Assembly: GCA_001316125.1 (NCBI GenBank)
Contig: BBCS01000020.1
Coordinates: 1 to 17,805 of the forward strand
From: Vulcanisaeta distributa JCM 11213
GTDB lineage: Archaea > Thermoproteota > Thermoprotei > Thermoproteales > Thermocladiaceae
Direction of reading: 5' to 3'
DNA length: 17,805 nt
In this document: positions 8,144-16,310 of the stretch, piece after piece
Layout of the letters: each line of letters starts with the position of its first letter
Numbering within the stretch: position 1 is the first letter of the stretch
Position numbers and translations under genes: made by a program
Notes under the pieces: generated by a model
What the model was told of the DNA's origin: nothing
Seen by the model: the letters and a program-made list of their open reading frames with translations, nothing else
Database searches by the model: none

Positions 8144-8755
8144 ATGGTGTCATCATTAATAGACATAGTTAATATTGCGAATACAATACTTAATACGCCA
8201 AGGATTGGTTGGATACAGCGAGGAGTTCCACAAGCCATTGCTGAGAGCGTTGGTGCTCACGTATTACTTACCAGCTATCTCGCACTAATCCTTTGTAATA
8301 GCGTGCGGAGGATTGATAATACGATCAATGCTGATAAGTGCGTGTCAATGGCGCTCATTCATGATGCACATGAGGCTCTAACGGGTAATGTGGGTAATAG
8401 TGTTCGTTCAATGCTCAGTAATTGGAGGGATATTGAGGTTAGGTTGTTTGATGAGCTTCAATTTCCTGAGGAGTTGCGTACTTACTTCCGTGAGTATAGG
8501 TATGGATTGAGTATTGAGGGTAGAATTGTGAATCTCTCCGATAAGCTAGCAACATTAATTAGGGCATGTATATACGCAAAGGCTGGTTATGACACGAGGG
8601 AATTAATTATTAATTACAAGGAATTAGTAGAAAATTTGCTGGGTGAATTTACGGGTAATATTGGGCAGGTCATAGATAGTGTTGTTAGACCTATTTTTTC
8701 ATGGTGTGATAACCGTACCATCACTAACACCCTCAGTAACGAGCCTCCTCAATGA
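8144..8755 (+). CDS. HD-domain phosphohydrolase (YfbR/HDDC2-like)
   Basis: HD-superfamily metal-dependent hydrolase of the type that removes phosphate from deoxynucleoside monophosphates (COG1896-like). The metal ligands are visible: His in ESVGAHVLLTSYLAL (residues about 34-48), the HD pair in ALIHDAHEALTGN (about 71-83), and Asp in NLSDKLATLIRA (about 132). 203 aa, an ordinary length, with no break needed inside the domain. The last 20 residues after RPIF are doubtful. They are antisense to the restored end of the UMP kinase gene, and one more T in the T-run at 8694-8699 would end the protein just after PIFFMV. The nucleotide context (UMP kinase beside it) fits a role in nucleotide pools, but the substrate is inferred from the family only. 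Confidence 0.8.
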   Translation: MVSSLIDIVNIANTILNTPRIGWIQRGVPQAIAESVGAHVLLTSYLALILCNSVRRIDNTINADKCVSMALIHDAHEALTGNVGNSVRSMLSNWRDIEVRLFDELQFPEELRTYFREYRYGLSIEGRIVNLSDKLATLIRACIYAKAGYDTRELIINYKELVENLLGEFTGNIGQVIDSVVRPIFSWCDNRTITNTLSNEPPQ

Positions 8756-9375
8756 GCCTAACTTACCACAACCAACCACGTAAATCGTAATACCACTCCT
8801 CTGGCTATGCTCAATGCCCACGGGTCGAGTAAGTCATAAGTACCCGCTATCGTCCTAGACCTAAGCATAGCCATCAACTCATTAATACTCACCCTATCGA
8901 GCCTCTTTGCATTAGGATCTACCCTTGGATCACTCGTATAGACAGCGTCAATGTTTGCGCAGTCGATTAACCTCTTGATGCCCAGGGACTCACTCACAAG
9001 TAATGCCACGGTAGCCGTTGATTGACCAGGTTGAAAACCACCCGTAATTACTAACTTACCCGTTGACCAAGCCCTAAAAACCTCGTCAATATTAGTGGGT
9101 ATTGGTAGGTAAGCAATATCGCTGAGTGCCGCAGCCAGTAACTGGGCATTTAAACGACTGGCTGATATGCCGAGCATGTCAAGCAGGGACTCATTTATAC
9201 CCATTTTCCTGCCAATCTCTATGTACTTACGTGCTAAGGACCCACCACCGGTCACCACGGTCATTTTATAGCCGGTGCTCCAAAATTCACGAATTAACTC
9301 CACATACTTGGGTAGTAAATCCTCATTATCGAACAGGTGCCCACTCAATTTAAGCGTGAATGGCTCCCGCATCAT
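8699..9375 (-). CDS. pyrH: UMP kinase, archaeal type (frame broken near 3' end)
   Basis: Amino-acid-kinase-fold enzyme phosphorylating UMP to UDP. Family signatures run in order: LKLSGHLF at the start, VVTGGGSLARKYIE, LGISASRLNAQLL, TGGFQPGQSTATVALLVSES and ANIDAVYTSDPRVDPNAKRL, then LLDPWALS. The given frame drifts after SIARG and stops at 8758. Adding one base near 8797-8801 gives SIARRSGITIYVVGCGKLGS and ends GTVITP at TGA 8699, the expected C-terminus, for about 225 aa. The restored 3' end overlaps the convergent HD gene by up to 57 nt. Two ATGs (9375, 9372) are possible starts. Confidence 0.88.
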
Positions 9376-9401
9376 TCATTAAGCCATTGGTTAGTGAATT
9401 C

Positions 9402-9920
9402 TTAAATTTTCTTAACCAGGTCGTTTATTGCCCTGATAATACCATTAGATACGTAAACAGGTAAATCACCTAAGTTAAGGTTTGGTATCTTATTGTCGCA
9501 TACATACCGCAACTCCTCAAGGTTCTTCATGAGAAAATCCTTAATCATGTCGTAATGATCAGCACCTATTAATGGCTGCAGGTATGAATCCATTGAGCAA
9601 TCATTATCATACCACTCCTTAAAGAATTTAGCCGATGCAACCAACCTATTGAAGGACTCTACGTTCATCTCCTCATTATTAAGTATAATGATTACCTGGG
9701 TATTAAGCAGTTTCTTAACTACCCTAACCTTAACGAACCCTAAATCACAGGGTCTCCTCTGCCTAACGCATTCAATAACCCTATCGCTAATGTCCAGTAT
9801 TTCAATTAACCCTCTATTCCTTTCATACTCAACTTTACATCTACAAATCTGTTGCATCACCCTTACAAAGCGTGACTTATACTCCTCAGTTAATGCTTCA
9901 ATGGCATCGTAATTACGCAT
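9402..9920 (-). CDS. Hypothetical protein, 172 aa, Cys-containing
   Basis: Uninterrupted frame with no G/C7 run. It looks mainly helical and charged. The N-terminal half holds four Cys in about 35 residues (QQICRCKVEYERNRG, then VIECVRQRRPCDLG), which could form a metal or disulfide site; this is inference. A second part, FFKEWYDNDCSMDSYLQPLI onward, ends NGIIRAINDLVKKI. I do not recognise the family. It lies between the UMP kinase and Cren7 genes on the same strand but has its own TTTTAAAA box at 9943-9950, about 26 nt before the ATG, so it is probably transcribed on its own and leaderless. Confidence 0.7.
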   Translation of the reverse strand: MRNYDAIEALTEEYKSRFVRVMQQICRCKVEYERNRGLIEILDISDRVIECVRQRRPCDLGFVKVRVVKKLLNTQVIIILNNEEMNVESFNRLVASAKFFKEWYDNDCSMDSYLQPLIGADHYDMIKDFLMKNLEELRYVCDNKIPNLNLGDLPVYVSNGIIRAINDLVKKI

Positions 9921-9942
9921 TTTAATTTTGAAAATTATTATA

Positions 9943-9950
9943 TTTTAAAA
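9943..9950 (-). promoter_or_regulatory. Putative TATA box for the 9402-9920 gene
   Basis: TTTTAAAA centred about 26 nt before ATG 9920 in an otherwise A/T-rich stretch. Matches the leaderless promoter pattern seen elsewhere in the window. Inferred from spacing. Confidence 0.45.
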
Positions 9951-9979
9951 AGTATTCTTATTAGGCCTTGGGTCTCGAG

Positions 9980-10165
9980 TTATTCAGCCTTACCAATGGC
10001 CTTTCTAACAACCTTACCTCCAGGGCATTTAAAGAGCCCTATTATCACACCCCCCCTCCTGCCCTTTGGCGCCAACATCCATACTTTAACCGGCTTTAGC
10101 TTCACTATTTGACCATCACACTCAACCTCGTATTCCTTCTCCATATAACTTGATAGTTCCGCCAT
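9980..10165 (-). CDS. creN7: Chromatin protein Cren7
   Basis: Small DNA-binding protein of crenarchaea, an SH3-like beta-barrel that bends and compacts double-stranded DNA. 61 aa, the expected size. The diagnostic block VKVWMLAPKGRR-GxIIGLFK aligns with the family's VWALAPKGRKGVKIGLFK, followed by PGGKVVRKAIG. The run at 10050-10056 reads GRRGGVIIGLFK: one Gly more than the nearly invariant loop between the strands. A run of four instead of seven would restore the family length. Translated in one frame from ATG 10165; an A/T-rich element at about 10191-10199 is placed for a TATA box. Confidence 0.92.
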   Translation of the reverse strand: MAELSSYMEKEYEVECDGQIVKLKPVKVWMLAPKGRRGGVIIGLFKCPGGKVVRKAIGKAE

Positions 10166-10509
10166 CGCGCTCTAGTAATTATTCTATCCTTAATAAATAA
10201 TCATAACCGTAAATAACGCGAAAATTAATATTTATAGTGCTCTTTCTACATGGGTAATTACAAGGACGAGTATATAGAATGTGCTGTACCTGCATATTAA
10301 TAATTGTATTTTCCACGGCAATTAATATGGGATTAGCACAATAAAGAATTATGACCATGATACCTAGAAAGACTTTAAGGCAAGAGGCATTAATTACCCA
10401 GTGCTGATTCAGGATGAAGGGTTCCAAGCGCTGATTAGGGGGGGATGAGTCACGTAATACTACATGATGGTGATAATTATTATAAGATGCAGATTCACCT
10501 TAGTGATTA
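10166..10509. other. 344-nt intergenic region, promoter elements and a weak C/D-like motif
   Basis: No convincing gene. An 82-codon frame on the minus strand (10179-10427) has no family features and an unlikely composition. AATATTTATAG near 10227-10237 is placed like a TATA box about 20 nt before ATG 10250, which opens only a 16-codon frame (MGNYKDEYIECAVPAY). A second frame from 10269 would encode a short hydrophobic peptide, MCCTCILIIVFSTAINMGLA. CTGA 10404-10407, GGATGA 10412-10417 and CTGA 10431-10434 resemble the D'-C'-D half of a C/D guide RNA, but no box C is seen upstream. A G7 run lies at 10438-10444. No tRNA. Confidence 0.4.
10477..10487 (+). promoter_or_regulatory. Putative TATA box for the DapB-like dehydrogenase gene
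   Basis: ATTATTATAAG lies about 23-33 nt before ATG 10510, consistent with a leaderless promoter. Inferred from position and composition. Confidence 0.4.
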
Positions 10510-11506
10510 ATGACCACTAGGGTTGTGGTTTATGGTGTAGGTCCCATTGGTCAATTAATAGCTAGGGTTGCGTTTAATAGGGGGCTTGATGTCGTTGGTG
10601 CAATTGATGTCGACCCGCAGAAAGTTGGTAAGGACCTTGGTGAGGTTATTGGGCTTGGCAAAACCCTGGGTATCAGGGTTGAGGATGATGCCGATAAGGT
10701 TCTTAAGGATACAAAGCCCGACATAGTTCTCCACTCAACGGGCAGTTTCTTCGATAAGGTCTACCCACAAATAATGAAGGCAATTAGCTGGTGCTGATGT
10801 AGTATCAACATGCGAGACATTAGCGTGGCCCTGGTACAGGTATCCAGACCTTGCGGAGCTCATCGATAACTATGCGAGAAGTCACGAAGTGACCGTGCTT
10901 GGGGGGGCTGGTGTTAACCCAGGCTTCGTATTCGATGCATTACCTGCCGTGCTCTCGGTGACGTTGACAAAACTCGATAAGATAACCGTTACCAGATCAT
11001 TGGACGCGTCAAAGAGGAGGTACTCCTTCCAGAAGAAGATTGGTCTTGGCATGACGCCAGGCCAATTCACCGAGGCATTAAGTAGGGGGGGTGAGATAAC
11101 GGCGCACGTTGGATTCGCGGAGTCAATACTGCTATTAGCCAGCATTATTGGTCTCAGGTTGGATAGGGTTGAGGAGGGTCAGGAGGCAATAATTGCAGAG
11201 AGGCATTATGAGACACAATACTTCAAGGTTGAGCCTGGGCAGGTCAAGGGCGTTGTCGGTCACGGGAGTGGCTTCATTAATGGTAAGGAGGTTATTAGGG
11301 TTGAGTTGAGGGCTTGCGTTGGTTGTGAGGACTTTGAGGAGGTTAAGCTTGAGGGTGAGCCATCAATCACATGGAGAAGCACTGGAACGCCTGGGGGGGA
11401 TCCCGCCACGGCGGCGGTAATCGTCAACCTAATCCCGAGAGTTTTCAATGCAAGGCCTGGACTAATAACACTCAAAGACCTAATAAACTACTCATACGCA
11501 GTATGA
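10510..11506 (+). CDS. Dihydrodipicolinate reductase-like / 2,4-diaminopentanoate dehydrogenase-like oxidoreductase (frame broken)
   Basis: N-terminal Rossmann fold (VVVYGVGPIGQLIARVA, acidic AIDVDPQKVGKDLGE) and a C-terminal domain like that of 2,4-diaminopentanoate dehydrogenase, a DapB relative acting on amino-acid breakdown products. The frame stops at 10797 after MKAISWC. Removing one A at 10782-10783 gives MKALAGADVVSTCETLAWPW and joins the open frame that continues to 11506, for about 331 aa. Later signatures are VNPGF, ITAHVGFAES and DPATAAVIVNLIPRV. All three G7 runs (10901, 11085, 11393) lie in these conserved places and each adds one Gly (LGGAGVNPG, SRGGEITAH, TPGGDPATAA). The true substrate is uncertain; lysine biosynthesis DapB is shorter and lacks this C-terminal part. 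Confidence 0.75.
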
Positions 11507-11558
11507 TAAAACACCACTTCACGGTAATCCTAAAAACCCAAGCCATTAATCTTCAGCA

Positions 11559-12479
11559 TTAACCCGTAGCATTAAGTGTTAAGTAAACATATGTATTTAG
11601 GTACCTTAATTCTAGGTTATTTGGGTCGTACATCCATAACGTAGCGAACACCCTATAGTTACCAGTACCATTTATACTCAGAGTTATCCCCTGTATCCAA
11701 GTCTCATTATTAAGGAGAACCTTCTGCAATGTCATTACCGGTGTAGTGTTTAGTGGTGGTTCAGTAAGGCTCTCGTTAGTGACGTATAAATAAACGACAA
11801 ACCACACAGGCCTACCCATGCCATTATATACATAAATACTCACATTAATGGGTTCACCAGGATAAACAGTACTTGGATAGCCAGTTATCGTACCGTTAGG
11901 CCCAAGAAAGGCTATGGCAGCGTACGGCTCGATTGCGTACTTATTTATCGCTGGGTAAAAGGAGAAGAATACGAGAAATACCACTATTATTGCGGCGATT
12001 ACTGCAAGCACCTCCTCATTGAAAAGCATGGTCCTTGACTTACCACTGCCTCTAACAACCCTATAATGGCTCCTAAACCTAATCATTAATTTACCAATTA
12101 TCTTCTCCCTCATAAGATACATGATGACTAAGGCCGCGATTATCACAGCTGATATAATACCGGGAAGCACCATGTACAGTATGTTTAAATACAACGAAGG
12201 TCTTAACGCCTCGGAATCCTTTATGACCTCCTCAGCCAGTAATTGAGCACCCGTATAATTACCCTTCTCCATCAACGCTATTGCATTATTCAATAAGGAC
12301 ACGTCCTTAGTCACATTAACGCCATTGGCGCCCAGGTACGAGATATCCCTATAAGCGATTAAAACAGTATTTTGCTGCGAGTATGAAACGACACTTATAA
12401 TAACGAATAATAATGTAATCGGTATTAAAATGAACCATATGTATTTAATTCTTAATACCACAGAATTACTCAAGCCCAA
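11559..12479 (-). CDS. Membrane protein with extracytoplasmic DUF1616-like domain
   Basis: 306 aa, intact. Three membrane segments at residues about 13-33, 99-122 and 157-175. A polar loop lies between the first two, and a basic cytoplasmic loop (REKIIGKLMIRFRSHYR) between the second and third. After the third segment, about 130 residues outside the cell begin FLGPNGTITGYPSTVYPGEP, similar to the YP...GE pattern of archaeal DUF1616 domains. Many N-x-S/T sites suggest N-glycosylation. Start: TTG 12479, preceded by a G-rich stretch (C8 on the plus strand, 12482-12489) that could act as a ribosome-binding site, unlike the leaderless genes nearby. It follows the beta-helix gene by about 33 nt, so the two are probably one transcript. 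Confidence 0.6.
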   Translation of the reverse strand: MGLSNSVVLRIKYIWFILIPITLLFVIISVVSYSQQNTVLIAYRDISYLGANGVNVTKDVSLLNNAIALMEKGNYTGAQLLAEEVIKDSEALRPSLYLNILYMVLPGIISAVIIAALVIMYLMREKIIGKLMIRFRSHYRVVRGSGKSRTMLFNEEVLAVIAAIIVVFLVFFSFYPAINKYAIEPYAAIAFLGPNGTITGYPSTVYPGEPINVSIYVYNGMGRPVWFVVYLYVTNESLTEPPLNTTPVMTLQKVLLNNETWIQGITLSINGTGNYRVFATLWMYDPNNLELRYLNTYVYLTLNATG

Positions 12480-12512
12480 ATCCCCCCCCTTAATAACAAA
12501 TTCTCACCCCCC

Positions 12513-14244
12513 CTAAGTAGCCGGTATCCACGCCCAACTTGGCGGTTGTGTGTACGTTATCGTTATTGAGTCCCCCCCAGGATCAAGCATAAAGCACTCA
12601 CCATTTATTAACTGCGGCGTTGATGATTGAAATGCAATAATTGATACTCCACTCTTGGTTATCACTACCTGACTCACCGAGCCTCCATATAGGCATACCG
12701 TAATGGGCACTGGGTATGTGTTAGTTATTGGTGTGTTCGAGCTTGGTATTGACGGTGTGGTTACTATGGGCACCCAACCAATGTTTCTGATGGCGTACAT
12801 TAATGATACATTACTATAGGTAACAGGCGTTATTGTGTCTCTGAAGTAATTATCATATAAGTAAGCGTTACCGCAGTTATTAATGCTCATCCCCCCCGTT
12901 GAGTAGCCAACCACGGTGTTGCCCCCCCTGAGTATTAGGTTCTTTGTGTTGCTTATGCTTGGTCCGTTTGCGCTGGTTGTTTTGTTTCCGAATTGGAACA
13001 TGGTGTTTATTACCTCAACATTATCCACACCACCTACGTTGTATGGGGTTGAGCCGGCTGTGGTCACCTGGTCCGTGAAGCTTGCGCCGATTATTATTAG
13101 CTCGGCTCCGTAGCCTGGCGTTGAGGACACACTCAGTGTGCTTTGGGACCCCCCCGCCATTATTGAGGAGTTCTGTATGCCGAGCCTGCCCTGGGTGTTT
13201 ATCACGGCGTTTATTGCCTTTGCCACGTTGCCCGTGATCGCCGTGTCCGAAATAATGACCTCACGACCAGCCGTGCTTATGGTTGCGTTAACGCCGTAGC
13301 CACCGCTCACTGTTGCGAAGTCAATGGTGCTTGAGTCGATTAGCACGTCGCCATCGTTAATGAGTATGCCGTTGCTGGCGTCTATTATTGATGACCCGTG
13401 AATGACCATGTTCGTTGATGATGAAACCTCAACACCGTAGTTAACACTCCTCCTAAGTGATGAGTAACCAATGAGTACCGTGTCCGAGCCACCCACGTAA
13501 GCCCCTATTGAGTCACCCTCACTGGTTATGTTGCTCACAATGGCGTGGCTTGAGTTCATGATACCGACCGCACCAGGCCCGTTGGTGCTGTATATTGAGT
13601 CGAGCCACACGAACTTGGCATTACTCACGGCAATGTTGAATTGACTACCAACACTATAGGTGTTGTTTTGGGAATTACCATTGAAGCCAATTTTCCTAAG
13701 CCAGACGTATTCTCCGTTAATCACGAACAAGCCCTGCCCCGATGAGGTGACTACGCCATTACCAACCGTGAAAATTACGCCAGTCGGATCCTCACCCTCA
13801 ATAATAATCGGCAGCGGTGTGCCACCGCTCGATGAGTTTGTGATCGTGGCACAGGGGGGTACGAACCACACACATAAACACCACGCATAACAAGAACTCT
13901 ACCACCCTTACCACTTAATTGACCAATTACATAATTAATGGCACCACCTGGGTTATTTGACTGATATATAGTAGAGCCGCTTGAATTCATTACGTAGTAA
14001 TTACCATTACTAGTAAAGATTATGTAGTCATAACCTTGAGGAATAGATTGGGAAGAACAGGGAGGGCATTGACATTGAACACTCGTTGTTGGTTGTGTGC
14101 ATGACGGACATTGGGGGGGCACTTAATGATTTCCTTACCAATCTCATAACCAATAACGCCAGCACCAACAGCCACAGCACTAGCGATTACAGCCTCTAAG
14201 AACCTACGCCTAGATCTGTTAATATCTTTATTACTATTAGCCAT
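12513..14244 (-). CDS. Tat-exported right-handed beta-helix surface protein (frame broken twice)
   Basis: Starts MANSNKDINRSRRRFLEAVI, a twin-arginine signal (SRRRFL) followed by a hydrophobic Ala/Val/Gly stretch, so it is predicted to be exported folded by Tat. A Cys-rich linker follows (KCPQCPSC, then CQCPPC), and then a long series of beta-helix coils of pectate-lyase type: VWLRKIGFNGNS, VWLDSIYSTNGPG, AIVSNITSEGDS, MVIHGSSIIDASNG and more, with many Asn, Ser, Thr and Gly. The frame changes at 14113-14119 (C5 expected, C7 seen on the coding strand) and 13854-13859 (C4 expected, C6 seen). Rejoined length is about 576 aa. No catalytic residues of a polysaccharide lyase could be assigned. Upstream GTTTTAAAC (14269-14277) is about 29 nt from the ATG. 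The C-terminus is PSWAWIPAT, without an anchor. Confidence 0.7.
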
Positions 14245-14268
14245 CCTCTCATTGATTAAGTATTTTTG

Positions 14269-14277
14269 GTTTTAAAC
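14269..14277 (-). promoter_or_regulatory. Putative TATA box for the beta-helix gene
   Basis: On the minus strand GTTTAAAAC, centred about 29 nt before ATG 14244, in the short gap after the molybdoenzyme gene's stop. It suggests the beta-helix gene has its own promoter. Inferred from spacing. Confidence 0.4.
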
Positions 14278-14281
14278 ATTA

Positions 14282-16229
14282 TCATACTTTAACCTTCTCA
14301 ATACGAACTCTCGTATCTTTATATGCTGGCGTCTTCGTAATTGGATTAAGCACGGCAGGTACCAAATCATTTGCCAGGAGCTCTGGGTAATGGAATGTAG
14401 TGAATAATATGCCCCCCCTTGGAACCCTATTCGATGCCCTAACCCTGGCAAGCACCTCGCCAGCTGGCGAGACTAATTTAATGACCTCACCATCCTCAAT
14501 ACCCTCAGTCCTCATATCCTCGGGATTCATCTCAACAATGGGTCCCTTCCAAATTACCTTAAGTATTGGTGACCTTGATGTCATAGTCGCGGTGTGGTAC
14601 TGAGCCCTCTCCCTACCAATGATTAATGAATATGGATAAAGCCTCCCCATAACCACATCAAAGCCTCTCCAACCAACCACCCTAAACCTAGCCCTACCCC
14701 CCCTTGGGAATCCACCGGCATACAGTATTGGAGTACCTGGACTGGACTCACTCGGCACTGGCCATTGAAGCCCACCCCCCCCACGCTCAAGTCTTTCATG
14801 GGTTAAACCGCCAAATATCGGTGCTACTCTCGCCATATCTCTCATTATGTCAGAACTATTCCTAAAGCCCATATCATAACCAAGCCTCCTAGCCAACTCA
14901 GTAAAGACCCACCAATCAGGCTTCGCATCGCCTGGTGGATCAACTACCTTCCTCGTTAATTGCAACCTCCTCTCCGTATTCGTGAATGTGCCGTAATCCT
15001 CAAGGGCCGCCGAGGCCGCTGGCAATACAACATCAGCATACTCAGCGGTCTCCGTCAGGAATATGTCCTGAACCACCAGGAACTCCAACCTACTCAATGC
15101 CTCACCAACAGCCTTACTGTCCGGGTGAGACCTAATACTATTCTCGCCGACTATGTATAGCATCTTTATTAAGCCCCCCCTCTTCGCCATATCAATCATC
15201 TCAGTACTCCTAAAACCAACGAAGGACGGCAACCTACACCTCCAAACATCCTCAAAACGTCTCCTAACCTCCACATCCATTAACGGCTGATAACCAGGCA
15301 ACCTACCGGCGCACACCCAACATCAGCCCCCCCTCCTTGAACATTATTCTGTCCCCTAAGCGCATTAAACCGGCACCCGGCTTACCGACGTTACCCGTTA
15401 GTAATGCGAGGTTTATCAGGGACGATACGTTCTCCGTACCATTCTCATGCTCCGTGATGCCAAGGGTCCACATGATCATTGATGGCTTCTCAAGCGCGTA
15501 TAGCTTAGCGACCTCCTTAATAATGTCCTTAGGTACTCCAGTTACTTCCTCAGCGAAATCCAGGGTAAATGCGTTAAGGCTCCTTACCCAATCCTCGAAA
15601 CCCTCAGTATACTTACTAATGAACTCCCTGTCGTACCAGCCCATGTCGATTATGTATTTAGCTATTGCAGAGAATAGTACGACATCCGTACCAGGCCTAA
15701 TGGGGGGGAGTTCATACTCTGCATACCTAGCTAACTCCGTGTGTATTGGATTAACGACTATCAAGTGAGTGCCTGTTTAGCCGCCCTCTTAACATAGGCG
15801 GCAATGACTGGGTGTGTCTCATTCATGTTAGAGCCAACCACAATTATCGTCCTTGAATTCAGCACATCCCTAATCGGGTTGGTCGCCGCGCCATAACCCA
15901 GTTGCGTGGCTAGGGACCATGCTGATGGTTCGTGACATAACGTAGCTGACTGATCAATGTTGTCAGTACCCACGGCGCACCTCATGAACTTCTGGAATGC
16001 GTAAATACTCTCATTGGTACTTCTATCGCTCATTATACCCCCCAATCGCGGCAGGCCCGTACTTACTAATGACCTCCCTAATCTTACCGGCTACTAAGTC
16101 TAGAGCCTCCTCCCACGTGACCATAACGTCACTTAATCTGCTAGTAAACATGGCCGTATTGATGTCTGGGATTGGCGTCATTAATACGGTGGCTTCATCA
16201 TGATAGTCAGGGATAGTTAATAGGTGGCA
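14282..16229 (-). CDS. Molybdopterin oxidoreductase, formate dehydrogenase alpha-like; 5' truncated and frame broken several times
   Basis: Catalytic subunit of the formate-dehydrogenase branch of molybdo/tungsto-bis-pterin enzymes. Visible are VTWEEALDLVAGKI, DNIDQSATLCHEPSAW (Cys at the Se-Cys/Cys position), IIVVGSNMNETHPV, LIVVNPIHTELARYAEYELP, IRPGTD, GITEHENGT, and after repair NNVQGGADVGCAPGRLPGY, then LYIVGENS, LPAASAALEDYGTFTNTERR and the C-terminal YHTATMTSRSP domain. Frame changes: C6 16038-16043 (5 expected), near 15772 (GGG read as GG), near 15347 (one A lost) and near 15308 (CCC read as CC). The N-terminal [4Fe-4S] domain with its four Cys is absent. The frame opens at 16229, and the first ATG is at 16181. 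C7/C8 runs at 14412, 14697, 14775, 15174, 15327 and 15702 add residues. Function doubtful without the cluster. Confidence 0.78.
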
Positions 16230-16310
16230 TTATTGGGTTGTTTATGCCAATACTATTGTCGTGAACCTTAAGATCGTGATGGAGAATGCCTGAGTTAATT
16301 GATTTTGTTT

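Noticed and set aside
10179..10427. 82-codon frame on the minus strand
   Set aside because: No start context, odd composition rich in Cys/Ile/Tyr, no family resemblance, and it crosses the promoter region of Cren7.
10404..10434. Complete C/D box sRNA
   Set aside because: Only the D'-C'-D half is seen; no RTGATGA box C upstream at a usual distance, so it is not annotated as ncRNA and kept only as a low-rank observation.
15337..15768. 143-codon open frame on the plus strand
   Set aside because: Antisense shadow of the formate-dehydrogenase-like gene, whose motifs are clear on the minus strand.
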